This document shows positions 1 to 8,639 of a stretch of DNA of 64,000 nt, piece by piece; the first letter of the stretch is position 1; each line of letters begins with the position of its first letter. Location: contig NZ_CP048106.1 of assembly GCF_010092985.1 (NCBI RefSeq), positions 3,100,001 to 3,164,000 on the forward strand, written 5' to 3'. The position numbers and the translations under genes were made by a program. The notes under the pieces were generated by a model. That model did no database searches. It was not told where the DNA came from and saw only the letters and a list, made by a program, of their open reading frames with translations. The stretch comes from Pontibacter pudoricolor. Lineage in GTDB: Bacteria; Bacteroidota; Bacteroidia; Cytophagales; Hymenobacteraceae.

Positions 1-351
1 CATCTCCTCGGCAAACTTCATGTTGATCTCGTCGAATTCCTTCAACAGAGACACCACTTCAGCCACACCTTCTTCTACCACTTCGCGCACTGTTTTGGTC
101 GGGTCCAGTTGCGGCTCCTGCTCCAGGTAACCTACACTATAGCCCGGGCTCCAGACTACTTCGCCTTGTATCTGCTTATCTACACCTGCAATAATCTTCA
201 GCAAGCTTGATTTACCGGAACCGTTAAGGCCCAGCACACCAATTTTAGCGCCGTAGAAAAAGGACAGGTAAATGTTTTTAAGTACTTGTTTTTGAGGAGG
301 GTAAACTTTGCTTACCCCGGCCATCGAGAAAATGATCGTTTCGTTGCTCAT
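1..351 (-). CDS. ettA: Energy-dependent translational throttle protein EttA (ABC-F), N-terminal part
   Basis: The 117 visible codons encode the N-terminus of an ABC-F ATPase, and the gene runs off the left edge. It starts MSNETIIFSMAGVSKVYPP and carries a Walker A motif GLNGSGKSS at residues 41-49, followed by YLEQEPQLDPTKTV, which is characteristic of EttA. EttA binds the ribosomal E site and couples translation to the ATP/ADP ratio; that role is family knowledge. The ATG was chosen because the residues after it match the conserved EttA start. It is transcribed divergently from the DUF349 gene. Another ABC-F member is possible but less likely. Confidence 0.9.
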   Translation of the reverse strand, partial: MSNETIIFSMAGVSKVYPPQKQVLKNIYLSFFYGAKIGVLGLNGSGKSSLLKIIAGVDKQIQGEVVWSPGYSVGYLEQEPQLDPTKTVREVVEEGVAEVVSLLKEFDEINMKFAEEM

Positions 352-684
352 GCTATCGTTCTGTCAGGTTATACTTCCGGAAATGCCAAAACTGCTTATA
401 CAACAATGCTCAGCCATCGTTTTGGTTTTAGTGTTAATTACAAATATCGTAAAAATTCATGCATTTACCCTTCAGTATATTGCCACGAAATCGTTAAACT
501 TGTAAAATACTGTTGGGTTTAGTATACTTATACTTGCTTTGCAACAAGTTTGCCTTTAAACTGTTTGATCTCTCCACTTTTACGAATGTGCTCAATTAAA
601 CACGAAAGGTAAAGCTGCGTATGCTAAAGTTAGTTTAAAAAGTGCCCTTACCCTATTTTTCGACGCAAAACCCGATCCAGTCAA
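352..684. other. Divergent intergenic region between ettA and the DUF349 gene
   Basis: This 333-base gap separates two divergently transcribed genes and must hold both promoters. It is AT-rich. Short open frames in it have no recognisable protein content. I see no tRNA-like fold, strong hairpin or CTATAG motif. Confidence 0.5.
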
Positions 685-2004
685 ATGGAAAACAACGATC
701 TATTGGAAGAAGCTATGAAATATGGCTTTATTCAGGACCAGCAGGTGTGGCTGAAACCCTTCATGAGCTACCCGGCACGCCAGGTTGGCGAGGTAAAAGA
801 ATCTGAAAACGACTCCTTAGTATACTTTGCGAGACGTTTTGAAATGTTCCGTGAAAAAGTAAACTCCCTGTTGGAGCGAATAGCGTCATCCGAGAACAAG
901 GGATCCTTTCTGATGAAAGTGCTTCATATGAAAGAACAGGTAGGCAACTACGATGCACTTGGTGATTTTGAAGCTATTTACCATATCCTTAGCAAAGCTG
1001 AGGAGGATATAAACGAAACTATAAAACAGAACCGGGGAAAAAACCTGGCTATTAAAATAGGCCTGATACAGGAAGCCGAAGCGCTGCAGGACAGCATTGA
1101 GTGGAAAGAAGCATCGGACCAGTTAAAAGAACTTCGCTCTACCTGGATAAAGACCGGCCCTGTAGACAAAGACCTGACCGAAGAAATTGAGGAGCGCTTT
1201 AGAACACCGATTGAGGCGTTTTTTGAGCGTAAGAAAAATTTCTTTGAGGATAAGAAGCGCATGCAGAACTATGCCTACGATAAGTACAGAGACCTTATCA
1301 GGCAATCGATAGGGCTGCAGAACTCCGACGACTGGGAAAATACCACAGCAAAGCTGAAGCAGCTGCAAAACCAGTGGAAAGAGATAGACAGCAGCCTGCC
1401 GCGCAAGGTGACCAGCAAACTATGGCTGGATTTCCGGAAAGCACATAACCACTTTTTTGAGCGCCTGAAGGTTAAGATAAACAGCGAGAAGAATGCCTCG
1501 CGTGAGCAGTTTTATGAAACCAACTACGACAAGAAAAAGCAGCTGGTAGATGAGGCGAATGGTTTGCTGCAGCAGCACAACCTGAACGACGCTGTTCGTC
1601 GCGCTAAGGAATTACAGGCGGAGTGGAAAAAGGTTGGTCCTGTGCACCCTACGGTATCAGACCAGGTGTGGGAGCAGTTTATAAAAGCCTGCGACAGGAT
1701 ATTTGAAACCAGCAGCCTGGAACACTACATACGCAAGCGCCAGCAGGCTAATAACGAGAAGCTGAGCGAAGCAGATGGCCTGAATGCCCGCATTAACGCC
1801 TTAAAGGATTTCATAAAATCTGATAAGAGCGAGCTTGAAGTATTGGAAGAGAACCTGGATAAACTCAGTGACTCGCCAAGCAACGATACCTTCAGAAGCA
1901 TGCTGCAAGGCAAGATCCGGAACTTTAAGCGTAAGATTAACACAAAGCAGCAACTGATAGAAGGGTTTAAGGAGCAATTGGGAGCTTATAGCAACAACGC
2001 CTAA
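685..2004 (+). CDS. DUF349 domain-containing coiled-coil protein
   Basis: This 439-residue, highly charged protein has no signal peptide or membrane segment and should be cytoplasmic. Three DUF349-like helical repeats can be seen at about residues 120-190, 200-270 and 285-345. Each has a W-K-x-[IV]-G-P-V or similar turn followed by a F-[FE]-x-x-x-K/R helix. A Lys/Glu-rich coiled coil follows at about 355-435. The biochemical role of DUF349 proteins is unknown, although they are widespread in Bacteroidota. It is monocistronic, with a rho-independent terminator directly downstream. Confidence 0.88.
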   Translation: MENNDLLEEAMKYGFIQDQQVWLKPFMSYPARQVGEVKESENDSLVYFARRFEMFREKVNSLLERIASSENKGSFLMKVLHMKEQVGNYDALGDFEAIYHILSKAEEDINETIKQNRGKNLAIKIGLIQEAEALQDSIEWKEASDQLKELRSTWIKTGPVDKDLTEEIEERFRTPIEAFFERKKNFFEDKKRMQNYAYDKYRDLIRQSIGLQNSDDWENTTAKLKQLQNQWKEIDSSLPRKVTSKLWLDFRKAHNHFFERLKVKINSEKNASREQFYETNYDKKKQLVDEANGLLQQHNLNDAVRRAKELQAEWKKVGPVHPTVSDQVWEQFIKACDRIFETSSLEHYIRKRQQANNEKLSEADGLNARINALKDFIKSDKSELEVLEENLDKLSDSPSNDTFRSMLQGKIRNFKRKINTKQQLIEGFKEQLGAYSNNA

Positions 2005-2028
2005 CCAAACCCGAATCCATATCTTACA

Positions 2029-2058
2029 AAAGCCTGCCGCGTGCAGGCTTTTTGTTTT
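2029..2058 (+). terminator. Rho-independent terminator of the DUF349 gene
   Basis: A 9-bp perfect stem (AAAGCCTGC / GCAGGCTTT) with a 5-base loop is followed by a T-rich tract, 25 bases after the stop codon. Confidence 0.85.
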
Positions 2059-2204
2059 AAAGTGTATTAAAAGGCTTTAGTACAGCTTTTGTTACAGATT
2101 TATAGTTGTTATTTAAAATTTAACTACTCAATTTAAACATTTGGTATTTATTTGCGTTGTGTTGTTAAAAACAAAGAAAAAAGCAATTTTTCAAAGTATA
2201 AATT

Positions 2205-2232
2205 TTTGTTTTTATTTTTATTTATACTTTTG
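2205..2232 (+). promoter_or_regulatory. Candidate Bacteroidota-type promoter of the DUF2795 gene
   Basis: A TTTG (-33-like) is separated by 16 bases from TACTTTTG, which fits the Bacteroidota -7 consensus TAnnTTTG. The start codon lies about 48 bases downstream of this box. The surrounding DNA is very AT-rich, as expected for a strong promoter. Confidence 0.5.
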
Positions 2233-2279
2233 CAAACCAATTTGAAACTAGCCAACAATTAGTTAAGGAGACACATACT

Positions 2280-2501
2280 ATGTACTGGACACTTGAATTA
2301 GCATCATACCTGGAGGACGCACCCTGGCCTGCAACTAAAGATGAGTTAATTGATTACTCAATCCGCTCGGGAGCACCAATGGAGGTTGTAGAGAACCTGC
2401 AGGCTTTGGAAGATGACGGACAGCCTTACGAGAACATCGAAGAGATCTGGCCTGACTATCCTACCAAGGAAGATTTCATGTTTAACGAAGACGAGTATTA
2501 A
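2280..2501 (+). CDS. DUF2795 domain-containing small acidic protein
   Basis: This 73-residue acidic protein starts MYWTLELASYLEDAPWPATK and ends in an Asp/Glu/Tyr-rich tail. The pattern LxxxLEDxPWPATKxELIDY is the DUF2795 signature, and proteins of this size are conserved through Bacteroidota. The function is unknown. It has a good candidate promoter and sits alone, followed by an AT-rich palindromic repeat, so it is probably a single, well expressed gene. Confidence 0.88.
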   Translation: MYWTLELASYLEDAPWPATKDELIDYSIRSGAPMEVVENLQALEDDGQPYENIEEIWPDYPTKEDFMFNEDEY

Positions 2502-2504
2502 TAA

Positions 2505-2585
2505 TTAGTAATTACTAATGAATAATGAGTAATTGCCCTTGGGTAGCCCCAGGAATATTATTCACTAATCATTCATCATTACTCA
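2505..2585. repeat. AT-rich palindromic intergenic repeat (TAATGAATAATGAGTAAT type)
   Basis: The left arm (ATGAATAATGAGTAAT) and right arm (ATTCATCATTACTCAT) are inverted copies around a GC-richer centre (CTTGGGTAGCCCCAGG). The same words recur upstream of the PAP2-like gene near 21.4 kb and, shorter, before the aldehyde dehydrogenase near 35.55 kb. The right arm runs directly into the TTG start codon of the next gene. Confidence 0.75.
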
Positions 2586-3314
2586 TTGAATAACATCGTT
2601 GAAGTAAAAAATCTGGTTGCGGGTTATGAGGCACGTCCTCTTATCCGCAACCTTTCTTTTTCTATTCCCGCCCCTGCCTTTGTTGCCATCATCGGCCATA
2701 ATGGTGCAGGCAAGACCACTTTTTTCAAAACTTTTCAGCAGAAGGTGGCTTATAAGGGCGAGCTGTTGGTACAGGGCCACGACCTGAAAACACTGCCGCA
2801 CGCTACCAAACAAGGCATTCTCTCTTATCTGCCGCAGCGCAATACCGTTTCTTTTTCTATTAAGGTGATAGATCTGGTTGTGATGGGTCTTTTCCGGAAG
2901 AAACGGTTCTTCGAGCATTACACTTCCCCGGATTACGATACGGCTGCCAACGTGCTGGCTCAATTACAGCTCACCCACTTACAGGATCACGATTTCACCA
3001 CTTTATCGGGAGGGGAGCAGCAGCTGGTGTGGCTTGCGCAGTTAATGCTGCAGGATGCAACTATAAACCTGCTGGACGAGCCCACACAGCAATTGGATGT
3101 ATACTATAAGAACAAGGTATTCAAGCTGCTGCAAAGCTGGGTAAACGACACCTATAAAACAGTGCTCTGCATTACCCACGACCTGCACAACCTCATCCCG
3201 ATGGAAGGCTACCTGATCAACTTATCTAAACCGGAACCTGAGTTGGAAGTTATCTCCCGGGAAACTGTTTTATCGAACCAGGAATTTCTGGAGGCTGGGC
3301 GGCTAGCTGTCTGA
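2586..3314 (+). CDS. ABC transporter ATP-binding protein (FecE/BtuD type)
   Basis: This 242-residue ABC ATPase resembles the ATP subunits of siderophore, haem or vitamin B12 importers. Visible motifs are Walker A GHNGAGKTT (37-45), Q-loop region YLPQRN (about 81-86), signature LSGGE (140-144), Walker B INLLDEPT (about 160-167) and the H-loop His near 198. The residue after the signature is unusual: QQLVWLAQ replaces the usual QQRVxLAR. Translation appears to start at TTG, because MNNIVEVKNL is the expected beginning and no in-frame ATG fits. No permease or binding protein lies nearby, so the partners must be elsewhere and the substrate is unknown. Confidence 0.85.
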   Translation: MNNIVEVKNLVAGYEARPLIRNLSFSIPAPAFVAIIGHNGAGKTTFFKTFQQKVAYKGELLVQGHDLKTLPHATKQGILSYLPQRNTVSFSIKVIDLVVMGLFRKKRFFEHYTSPDYDTAANVLAQLQLTHLQDHDFTTLSGGEQQLVWLAQLMLQDATINLLDEPTQQLDVYYKNKVFKLLQSWVNDTYKTVLCITHDLHNLIPMEGYLINLSKPEPELEVISRETVLSNQEFLEAGRLAV

Positions 3315-3560
3315 ATCACGATTTACAGGATTTTAGGATGAACAGGATTTCTACTGTTGAGATGTAAGGTACTATATTTACACTGTATCCGGTATCTAAC
3401 CGGTGACGCGTAGTGTACGCGAGTCTCCAGACTCGCTCAGCTATAGTTTCAGAGGCAAAGTGATTCCTAAATTAGACCTGTAAGTTTCATAGCGGAGACG
3501 CAAGATATTGCGTCTCTACACTCCGGCTAATTCCAAAAATTCCCCCTAATTTGCGGTTCA
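3315..3560. repeat. Cluster of short dispersed intergenic repeats
   Basis: The gap holds at least three dispersed words: an AACAGGATTT/TTTACAGGATTT unit, a GTACGCGAGTCTCCAGACTCGC unit that can fold as a hairpin, and the palindrome GACGCAAGATATTGCGTC followed by TCTACA. The last recurs near 48.49, 59.16 and 60.89 kb. One CTATAG site is present. I see no gene. Confidence 0.7.
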
Positions 3561-3583
3561 GCCAAAAATCTCGTTAAATCAGC

Positions 3584-4272
3584 TTAATCCTTTAAATCAC
3601 TGGTCGCAAAAGCCCCAGCCAAAATCAGATCTTCAGGAGTTGTTATTTTAATGTTGCGATAGTTACCTTCCACTAAGGTTATAGTTTCTCCAATGCTTTC
3701 CACAACGGAGGCATCATCGGTAAAATAATCCTGTTCCGGTTGCTTATATGCTTTTTTAAGAATCCCGGCTTTAAATACCTGCGGGGTTTGCATGAGTTTA
3801 TAGTTGGCGCGCGGCACGGCTTTACTTCCCCGGGCGTCAGTTCCCGGATAGAGTCTTTCGGTGACACGGCTACTACCCCACTTCCATAGTTTGCAGCAGC
3901 TTCAAAAGCGGCTTTTATAGTTTCAATTTCCACAAAAGGGCGAACGCCATCGTGCACCGCAATTACCCCATCTCCCATTACCGCATCCAGTCCGTTTTTT
4001 ACAGAACCAAAGCGTGTTGTTCCACCCGGCACCGTCATATGGAACAGGGTGAAATTATACTCTTTACACAGCTCCCGCCACGTAGTTAGCTGCTCCTTCG
4101 GCAATACCACGATCAGCCGTATAGTTGGGTTATAGTTGTGAAACCGCTCTATCGTATGCATCAGTATCGGTTTACCGGCCACAGGTATAAACTGCTTGGG
4201 TACATCGTGCTGCATCCGGGTGCCTGAGCCACCGGCAACTATAATCGCATATTCAGGGAGTTGTTGCGCCAT
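3584..4272 (-). pseudogene. ispD: 2-C-methyl-D-erythritol 4-phosphate cytidylyltransferase IspD, split by a one-base frameshift
   Basis: IspD makes CDP-methylerythritol in the MEP isoprenoid pathway. The N-terminal frame carries the nucleotide-binding motif IVAGGSGTRM, then PKQF and the HDGVRPF motif, up to RELTPGE. A second frame continues with [18 protein letters not shown] and ITTPEDL to a normal C-terminus. The two join cleanly if the run of four G on the coding strand (C at 3828-3831) had five, reading [17 protein letters not shown]. The repaired protein would be about 230 residues, the normal family length. The enzyme is normally essential, and both halves are well conserved, so a homopolymer sequencing error is more likely than true decay. 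Confidence 0.88.
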
Positions 4273-4274
4273 AG

Positions 4275-4322
4275 CACAAAGTTAGAAAGTTTGGAATTTA
4301 GAAAGTTAGAAAGTTTGCAGAC
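4275..4322. repeat. AGAAAGTTTG-type direct repeat
   Basis: The words AGTTAGAAAGTTTG and AATTTAGAAAGTTAGAAAGTTTG are arranged in tandem between ispD and the acetyltransferase gene. This type of AT-rich tandem spacer is common in Cytophagales genomes. Confidence 0.6.
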
Positions 4323-4324
4323 CC

Positions 4325-4966
4325 TTATTTGCACGCAGCCAGCGCTTCAACATCGTCTGAGTTTATAAGGTGTAGGTTTCGAGTTATCTTTTCTGCATCC
4401 CAATCCCACCAGGCTATTTGCTGAAGTTTAACTATCGTCTCATCCGGGAAGCGCATCTTTACAATCTGTGCGGGGTTGCCAGCTACAATGCTGTAAGGGG
4501 GTACATCTTTGGTTACAACGGCTTTAGTGGCTACCACTGCCCCGTCTCCTATCGTCACTCCCGGCATTATAACAGCTTCATACCCTATCCACACATCATT
4601 ACCGATCGTAGTATCTCCTTTTGTCGGGTATTTCTCCTTAAGGTCTACACCGTCTGTAATTTTCTCCCACCCATTTCCGAAAATAGCAAAAGGGTAAGTA
4701 GATACCGGTTTGGTTTCGTGGTTACCACCATTCATGATAAACTTTACACCTGAGGCAATTGCGCAAAACTTTCCTATGTGGAGCTTATCCCCGATAAAAT
4801 CAAAGTGATACAATACGTTTTTCTCAAAGTTGAGCGGATCCTCCAAGTCGTCATAGTAAGTATAATCACCAACTATAATGTTAGGGTTTTGGATGATGTT
4901 TTTAAGAAAAACCAGCTTTTGGTGGTGTGGCAACGGGTTAATAGTTCCCGGGTCAGGCCCAGTCAT
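4325..4966 (-). CDS. Vat/CatB-family xenobiotic O-acetyltransferase (left-handed beta-helix)
   Basis: This 213-residue protein is a hexapeptide-repeat acetyltransferase of the streptogramin A/chloramphenicol (Vat/CatB) type. It has the family hallmarks NIIVGDYTYYDD, VLYHFDFIGDKLHIGKFCAI, FIMNGGNHETKPVSTYPF (with the catalytic His), TIGNDVWIGYEAVIMPGV and YSIVAGNPAQIVKMRF. Such enzymes transfer acetyl from acetyl-CoA to a hydroxyl. Whether this one acts on an antibiotic or a cell metabolite cannot be told. A longer in-frame start 54 bases upstream would begin inside the queA terminator, so the ATG giving MTGPDPGTINPLPH is preferred. Confidence 0.88.
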   Translation of the reverse strand: MTGPDPGTINPLPHHQKLVFLKNIIQNPNIIVGDYTYYDDLEDPLNFEKNVLYHFDFIGDKLHIGKFCAIASGVKFIMNGGNHETKPVSTYPFAIFGNGWEKITDGVDLKEKYPTKGDTTIGNDVWIGYEAVIMPGVTIGDGAVVATKAVVTKDVPPYSIVAGNPAQIVKMRFPDETIVKLQQIAWWDWDAEKITRNLHLINSDDVEALAACK

Positions 4967-5002
4967 AGTTTTACAGGTTAAGTAGTTGCTATAACGAACG
5001 AT

Positions 5003-5040
5003 ACAAAAAGCCCCAACCATTATGGCCGGGGCTCTTGTTT
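5003..5040 (-). terminator. Rho-independent terminator of queA
   Basis: On the minus strand AGCCCC and GGGGCT pair around an inner CCATAATGG stem, followed by TTTTTG. It lies 20-55 bases beyond the queA stop codon. Confidence 0.8.
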
Positions 5041-5060
5041 TAAAGTTGGTAAGGTTAACC

Positions 5061-6107
5061 TTACAAAATCAGCATCACGTCGCCGTAGCTGAAGAAACGG
5101 TATTTCTCTTTTACAGCTTCTTCGTAGGCTTTCATTACCAGGTCATAACCACCAAAAGCAGCTGTCATCATCAGCAGGGTGCTTTCCGGCATATGGAAGT
5201 TGGTAACCAGCGCATTCGCAATTTTAAAATCATATGGAGGGAAGATGAAACGGTCTGTCCATCCTTCGTTTGGCTTCAGGCGGTTGCTCGCTGATACCGA
5301 AGACTCCAGCGCACGCATGGTTGTTGTACCGATGGCGCACACGCGCTTCTTGTTGTCAAGTGCTCTGTTCACCATCTCAGCAGTTTCTGCAGGAACGCTG
5401 AAGTTCTCAGAATCCATTTTGTGCTTGGTCAGGTCTTCCACATCAACCGGGCGGAAAGTTCCCAACCCTACGTGCAATGTAAGCGGAGCAACATCCACAC
5501 CTTTAATCTCCAGGCGCTTCAGTACTTCTCTTGTAAAGTGCAGGCCGGCAGTTGGCGCAGCTACGGCACCTACGTTTTTGGCATACACCGTCTGGTAACG
5601 CTCACGGTCTTCCGGCTCAGCTTCGCGCTTAATGTAGCGTGGCAGCGGCGTTTCGCCCAGGTCGTTTATAGTTTTGTAGAATTCTTCATCAGTGCCATCA
5701 AACAAGAACTTAATGGTACGGCCACGCGACGTCGTGTTATCGATAACTTCAGCTACCAGGTCGCTTTCGCCAAAGTATAGTTTGTTACCAACACGTATCT
5801 TACGGGCCGGGTCAACGAGCACATCCCACAGGTGGATATCCTTGTTCAGTTCGCGAAGCAGGAACACTTCTATCTTGGCTCCGGTCTTCTCTTTGTTACC
5901 ATAAAGGCGGGCCGGAAACACCTTGGTATCATTTACTACCATGATGTCGCCATCATCAAAGTACTCTAAAATATCTTTAAAGATGCGGTGCTCGATCTTG
6001 CCTGTGTCGCGGTGCAACACCATCATGCGTGATTCGTCGCGGTTTTCGGATGGGTGTGTAGCCAGGAGCTCTTCCGGCAGATCGAACTTAAATTCTGATA
6101 ATTTCAT
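5061..6107 (-). CDS. queA: S-adenosylmethionine:tRNA ribosyltransferase-isomerase QueA
   Basis: QueA transfers and isomerises the ribosyl part of SAM onto preQ1 in tRNA, making epoxyqueuosine. The 348-residue protein shows the family landmarks [70 protein letters not shown] and [17 protein letters not shown]. The length is normal. The ATG giving MKLSEFKF was chosen over an in-frame TTG two codons upstream. It is transcribed away from the FtsX-like permease gene and ends at its own terminator. Confidence 0.97.
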   Translation of the reverse strand: MKLSEFKFDLPEELLATHPSENRDESRMMVLHRDTGKIEHRIFKDILEYFDDGDIMVVNDTKVFPARLYGNKEKTGAKIEVFLLRELNKDIHLWDVLVDPARKIRVGNKLYFGESDLVAEVIDNTTSRGRTIKFLFDGTDEEFYKTINDLGETPLPRYIKREAEPEDRERYQTVYAKNVGAVAAPTAGLHFTREVLKRLEIKGVDVAPLTLHVGLGTFRPVDVEDLTKHKMDSENFSVPAETAEMVNRALDNKKRVCAIGTTTMRALESSVSASNRLKPNEGWTDRFIFPPYDFKIANALVTNFHMPESTLLMMTAAFGGYDLVMKAYEEAVKEKYRFFSYGDVMLIL

Positions 6108-6290
6108 AGACAAATATTACGGTATTTGGATTCCAAAGGGTAAAAGGCTTTAAACTATAACTCGAAGTTGCCTTTAGGAGTTTCGGAAAATTAACCCGGC
6201 AATAAACAAAAAAACGAGCCGCAAATTTACTCAGTTTGACCGAAATATTGTTACTTTTAACAAAATTTACTTTCCATAACACAAAAACCG

Positions 6291-7538
6291 ATGATATACC
6301 TGCGCCTGATTGCAGAAAGCATACGATTTGCCTGGCAGGCTTTGCGTGCCAACATGCTGCGTACGTTACTTTCGTTGCTCGGTGTAACTATAGGCATCTT
6401 CGCTATTATCTCGGTTTTTACTCTTGTAGACTCTCTGGAACGGAACGTGCGCGACAGCATGAGCTTTATTGGCGATAAGGTTTTGTATGTGGAGAAATGG
6501 CCGTGGAGTTTTGGCGGCAGCTACCCGTGGTGGAAGTATTTTCAGCGTCCGGAAACAACGGTGCGTGAGTTTAAGCTACTGGACCGTAACCTGACCAACG
6601 ATGCCGGTGTGGCAATTTTTGCAAATAAAGGAGGCAGCACTTACAAATACCGCAGCAACAGTTTCTCGGACGGCATGCTGATGGGCGTAACATATGACTA
6701 TAGCAAGGTTAGTGAAATTCCGATAGAAGAAGGCCGCTACTTTGTACCGCAGGAAATTGATGCATCCCGCAACGTGATCGTGATAGGCAAAGAGATCGCT
6801 GAGACACTTTTCCCTTTCGGCAGTGCTATCGGGCAGGAACTTAAAGTTGGCGGGCAAAAGTTCAGGGTGATTGGCGTGGTAGAAAAGCAGGGCGAAAACA
6901 TATTCGGTGCGCCCAATTTTGACCAGATGGGCATTATCCCGTTCGGCTCCTTCAGTAAAATGTACGATACCGGCCCGGATGGCTTGGGCACAACTATAGC
7001 TGTAAAAGGCCGCGAAGAAGACGAAGGCCTGCAGGAACTGGAATACGAGGTTCGCGGCATGATGCGAAACATACGCGGCCTGCGCCCCCGCGACGACGAT
7101 AGCTTTGCGATTAACCGCCCCGAAATGGCCACACAGGCTGTAACCGGCTTTTTTGATGTAATTGGCCTTGCCGGTTGGGTTATTGGTGGCTTTGCCATAC
7201 TGGTAGGCGGCTTTGGTATTGCCAACATCATGTTTGTGTCTGTAAAAGAGCGAACCAACATCATCGGCATACAAAAATCACTGGGCGCCAAAAACTATTT
7301 TATACTTTTCCAGTTCTTATTCGAATCTGTGTTCCTGAGCCTCATAGGCGGCGGCATTGGTATCTTGCTGGTGTTCCTGATCACTATTATTCCGCAGGAC
7401 ATGATGAAGATAAGTCTTTCTGTAAGTAACATTGTGCTGGGGCTTGGCGTATCCGCGGTGATTGGGATGCTCTCAGGTATAATTCCGGCCGTGCTGGCAT
7501 CAAATCTTGATCCTGTTATTGCAATCCGCTCTAAATAA
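6291..7538 (+). CDS. MacB/FtsX-like ABC transporter permease
   Basis: This 415-residue inner-membrane protein has the four-helix MacB/FtsX layout. There is one membrane segment near residues 20-45 (LRTLLSLLGVTIGIFAIISVF), a large periplasmic MacB-type domain at about 50-285, and three C-terminal segments at about 290-405. The sequence ERTNIIGIQKSLGAKNYFIL is the conserved FtsX cytoplasmic loop. Relatives act with a separate ATPase and sometimes a periplasmic adaptor to export lipoproteins or peptides. No ATPase gene is adjacent. The substrate is unknown. Confidence 0.9.
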   Translation: MIYLRLIAESIRFAWQALRANMLRTLLSLLGVTIGIFAIISVFTLVDSLERNVRDSMSFIGDKVLYVEKWPWSFGGSYPWWKYFQRPETTVREFKLLDRNLTNDAGVAIFANKGGSTYKYRSNSFSDGMLMGVTYDYSKVSEIPIEEGRYFVPQEIDASRNVIVIGKEIAETLFPFGSAIGQELKVGGQKFRVIGVVEKQGENIFGAPNFDQMGIIPFGSFSKMYDTGPDGLGTTIAVKGREEDEGLQELEYEVRGMMRNIRGLRPRDDDSFAINRPEMATQAVTGFFDVIGLAGWVIGGFAILVGGFGIANIMFVSVKERTNIIGIQKSLGAKNYFILFQFLFESVFLSLIGGGIGILLVFLITIIPQDMMKISLSVSNIVLGLGVSAVIGMLSGIIPAVLASNLDPVIAIRSK

Positions 7539-7679
7539 AGTTAATTTACACCCCGCGCTTTTGCAGTGCTCCCTCACTGCCTGCATTTTTGCGCGCTAAA
7601 TATTTTTGATGATGAAAGGCGCCAGATAAAAAGCGCCGCAGGGTACTGTTGCCCTGCCGAGAAGATGATTTAATTTATT

Positions 7680-8543
7680 ATGACAAAGCTTAGAAAAACG
7701 AGCAAGACGAAGTTACACGACGAGTCGCTTAACTCTGGTAGCGGGCGTACCATTTTAAACCCCGATGCAAACGATAACAAGGCAAAATCTATTACCGACC
7801 TGCGCGAAGCCGGTGAAGTAATGGCTCCTCCTGCCTCTGAAGAAGATATCCGCATACGTAAAGCGTTTGTAGACAAAGACTGGAATGAGATTAAAATAGC
7901 CGACTCGTGGCAGATATTTAAAGTAATGGCTGAGTTCGTGGATGGCTTCGAGAAGCTGGCCAAGATCGGTCCGTGCGTTTCTGTTTTCGGATCAGCAAGA
8001 ACCAAAGCCGACAACAAATACTACTTAATGGCCGAGGAAATTGCTGCCAAGCTGGTGCGCCATGGTTATGGTGTAATTACTGGCGGTGGCCCGGGCATTA
8101 TGGAAGCCGGCAACAAAGGAGCACACTCTGAGGGTGGCAAATCGGTAGGCCTTAACATTCACCTGCCATTCGAGCAGTTCAACAACATCTACATCGACGC
8201 TGACAAGCTCATTAACTTCGACTATTTCTTTGTGCGCAAAGTTATGTTTGTGAAGTATGCACAGGGTTTTGTAGTGTTGCCTGGCGGTTTCGGTACGCTT
8301 GACGAATTATTTGAAGCGATAACACTTATCCAGACAAGAAAAATCGGTGCCTTCCCGATTGTGCTGGTAGGCCGCGAATACTGGGGTGGCTTGTTCAAGT
8401 GGGTAGAAGATGTGATGCTGAACATGGAAAGCAACATCAGCCGCGAAGACCTGGACCTGGTGCACATTGTAGACGATCCGTCAGAAGCTGTAAACATTAT
8501 TGATGCATTCTACAGCAAGTACCTGCTTTCTCCAAACTTCTAA
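7680..8543 (+). CDS. LOG family protein (TIGR00730, nucleotide 5'-monophosphate phosphoribohydrolase-like)
   Basis: This 287-residue cytosolic protein has a Rossmann-like LOG domain at about residues 95-280. The motifs GGGPGIMEAGNKGA and PGGFGTLDELFE match the GGGxxGLM and PGGxGTxxE signatures of LOG enzymes, which remove the ribose-phosphate from AMP-type nucleotides or cytokinin ribotides. The first ~90 residues are charged and poorly conserved. Older databases label it a lysine decarboxylase, which is not supported. A strong terminator follows. Confidence 0.92.
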   Translation: MTKLRKTSKTKLHDESLNSGSGRTILNPDANDNKAKSITDLREAGEVMAPPASEEDIRIRKAFVDKDWNEIKIADSWQIFKVMAEFVDGFEKLAKIGPCVSVFGSARTKADNKYYLMAEEIAAKLVRHGYGVITGGGPGIMEAGNKGAHSEGGKSVGLNIHLPFEQFNNIYIDADKLINFDYFFVRKVMFVKYAQGFVVLPGGFGTLDELFEAITLIQTRKIGAFPIVLVGREYWGGLFKWVEDVMLNMESNISREDLDLVHIVDDPSEAVNIIDAFYSKYLLSPNF

Positions 8544-8570
8544 GAGAAACAACTATAGTTTATACAAAAG

Positions 8571-8600
8571 CCCGCTGCTAACACAGCGGGTTTTTGTTTG
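8571..8600 (+). terminator. Rho-independent terminator of the LOG gene
   Basis: CCCGCTG and CAGCGGG form a 7-bp stem with a 6-base loop, followed by TTTTTG. Confidence 0.85.
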
Positions 8601-8639
8601 CCTGCGCGCTACCTCCTATAGTTAGTATACTCTTCCTAT

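Noticed and set aside
3584-4272. Programmed frameshifting in ispD
   Set aside because: No slippery heptamer with a downstream pseudoknot is evident, and the homopolymer one-base difference is more simply a read error.
4967-5020. N-terminal extension of the Vat-type acetyltransferase
   Set aside because: It would begin inside the queA terminator, and the extra residues do not match the family.
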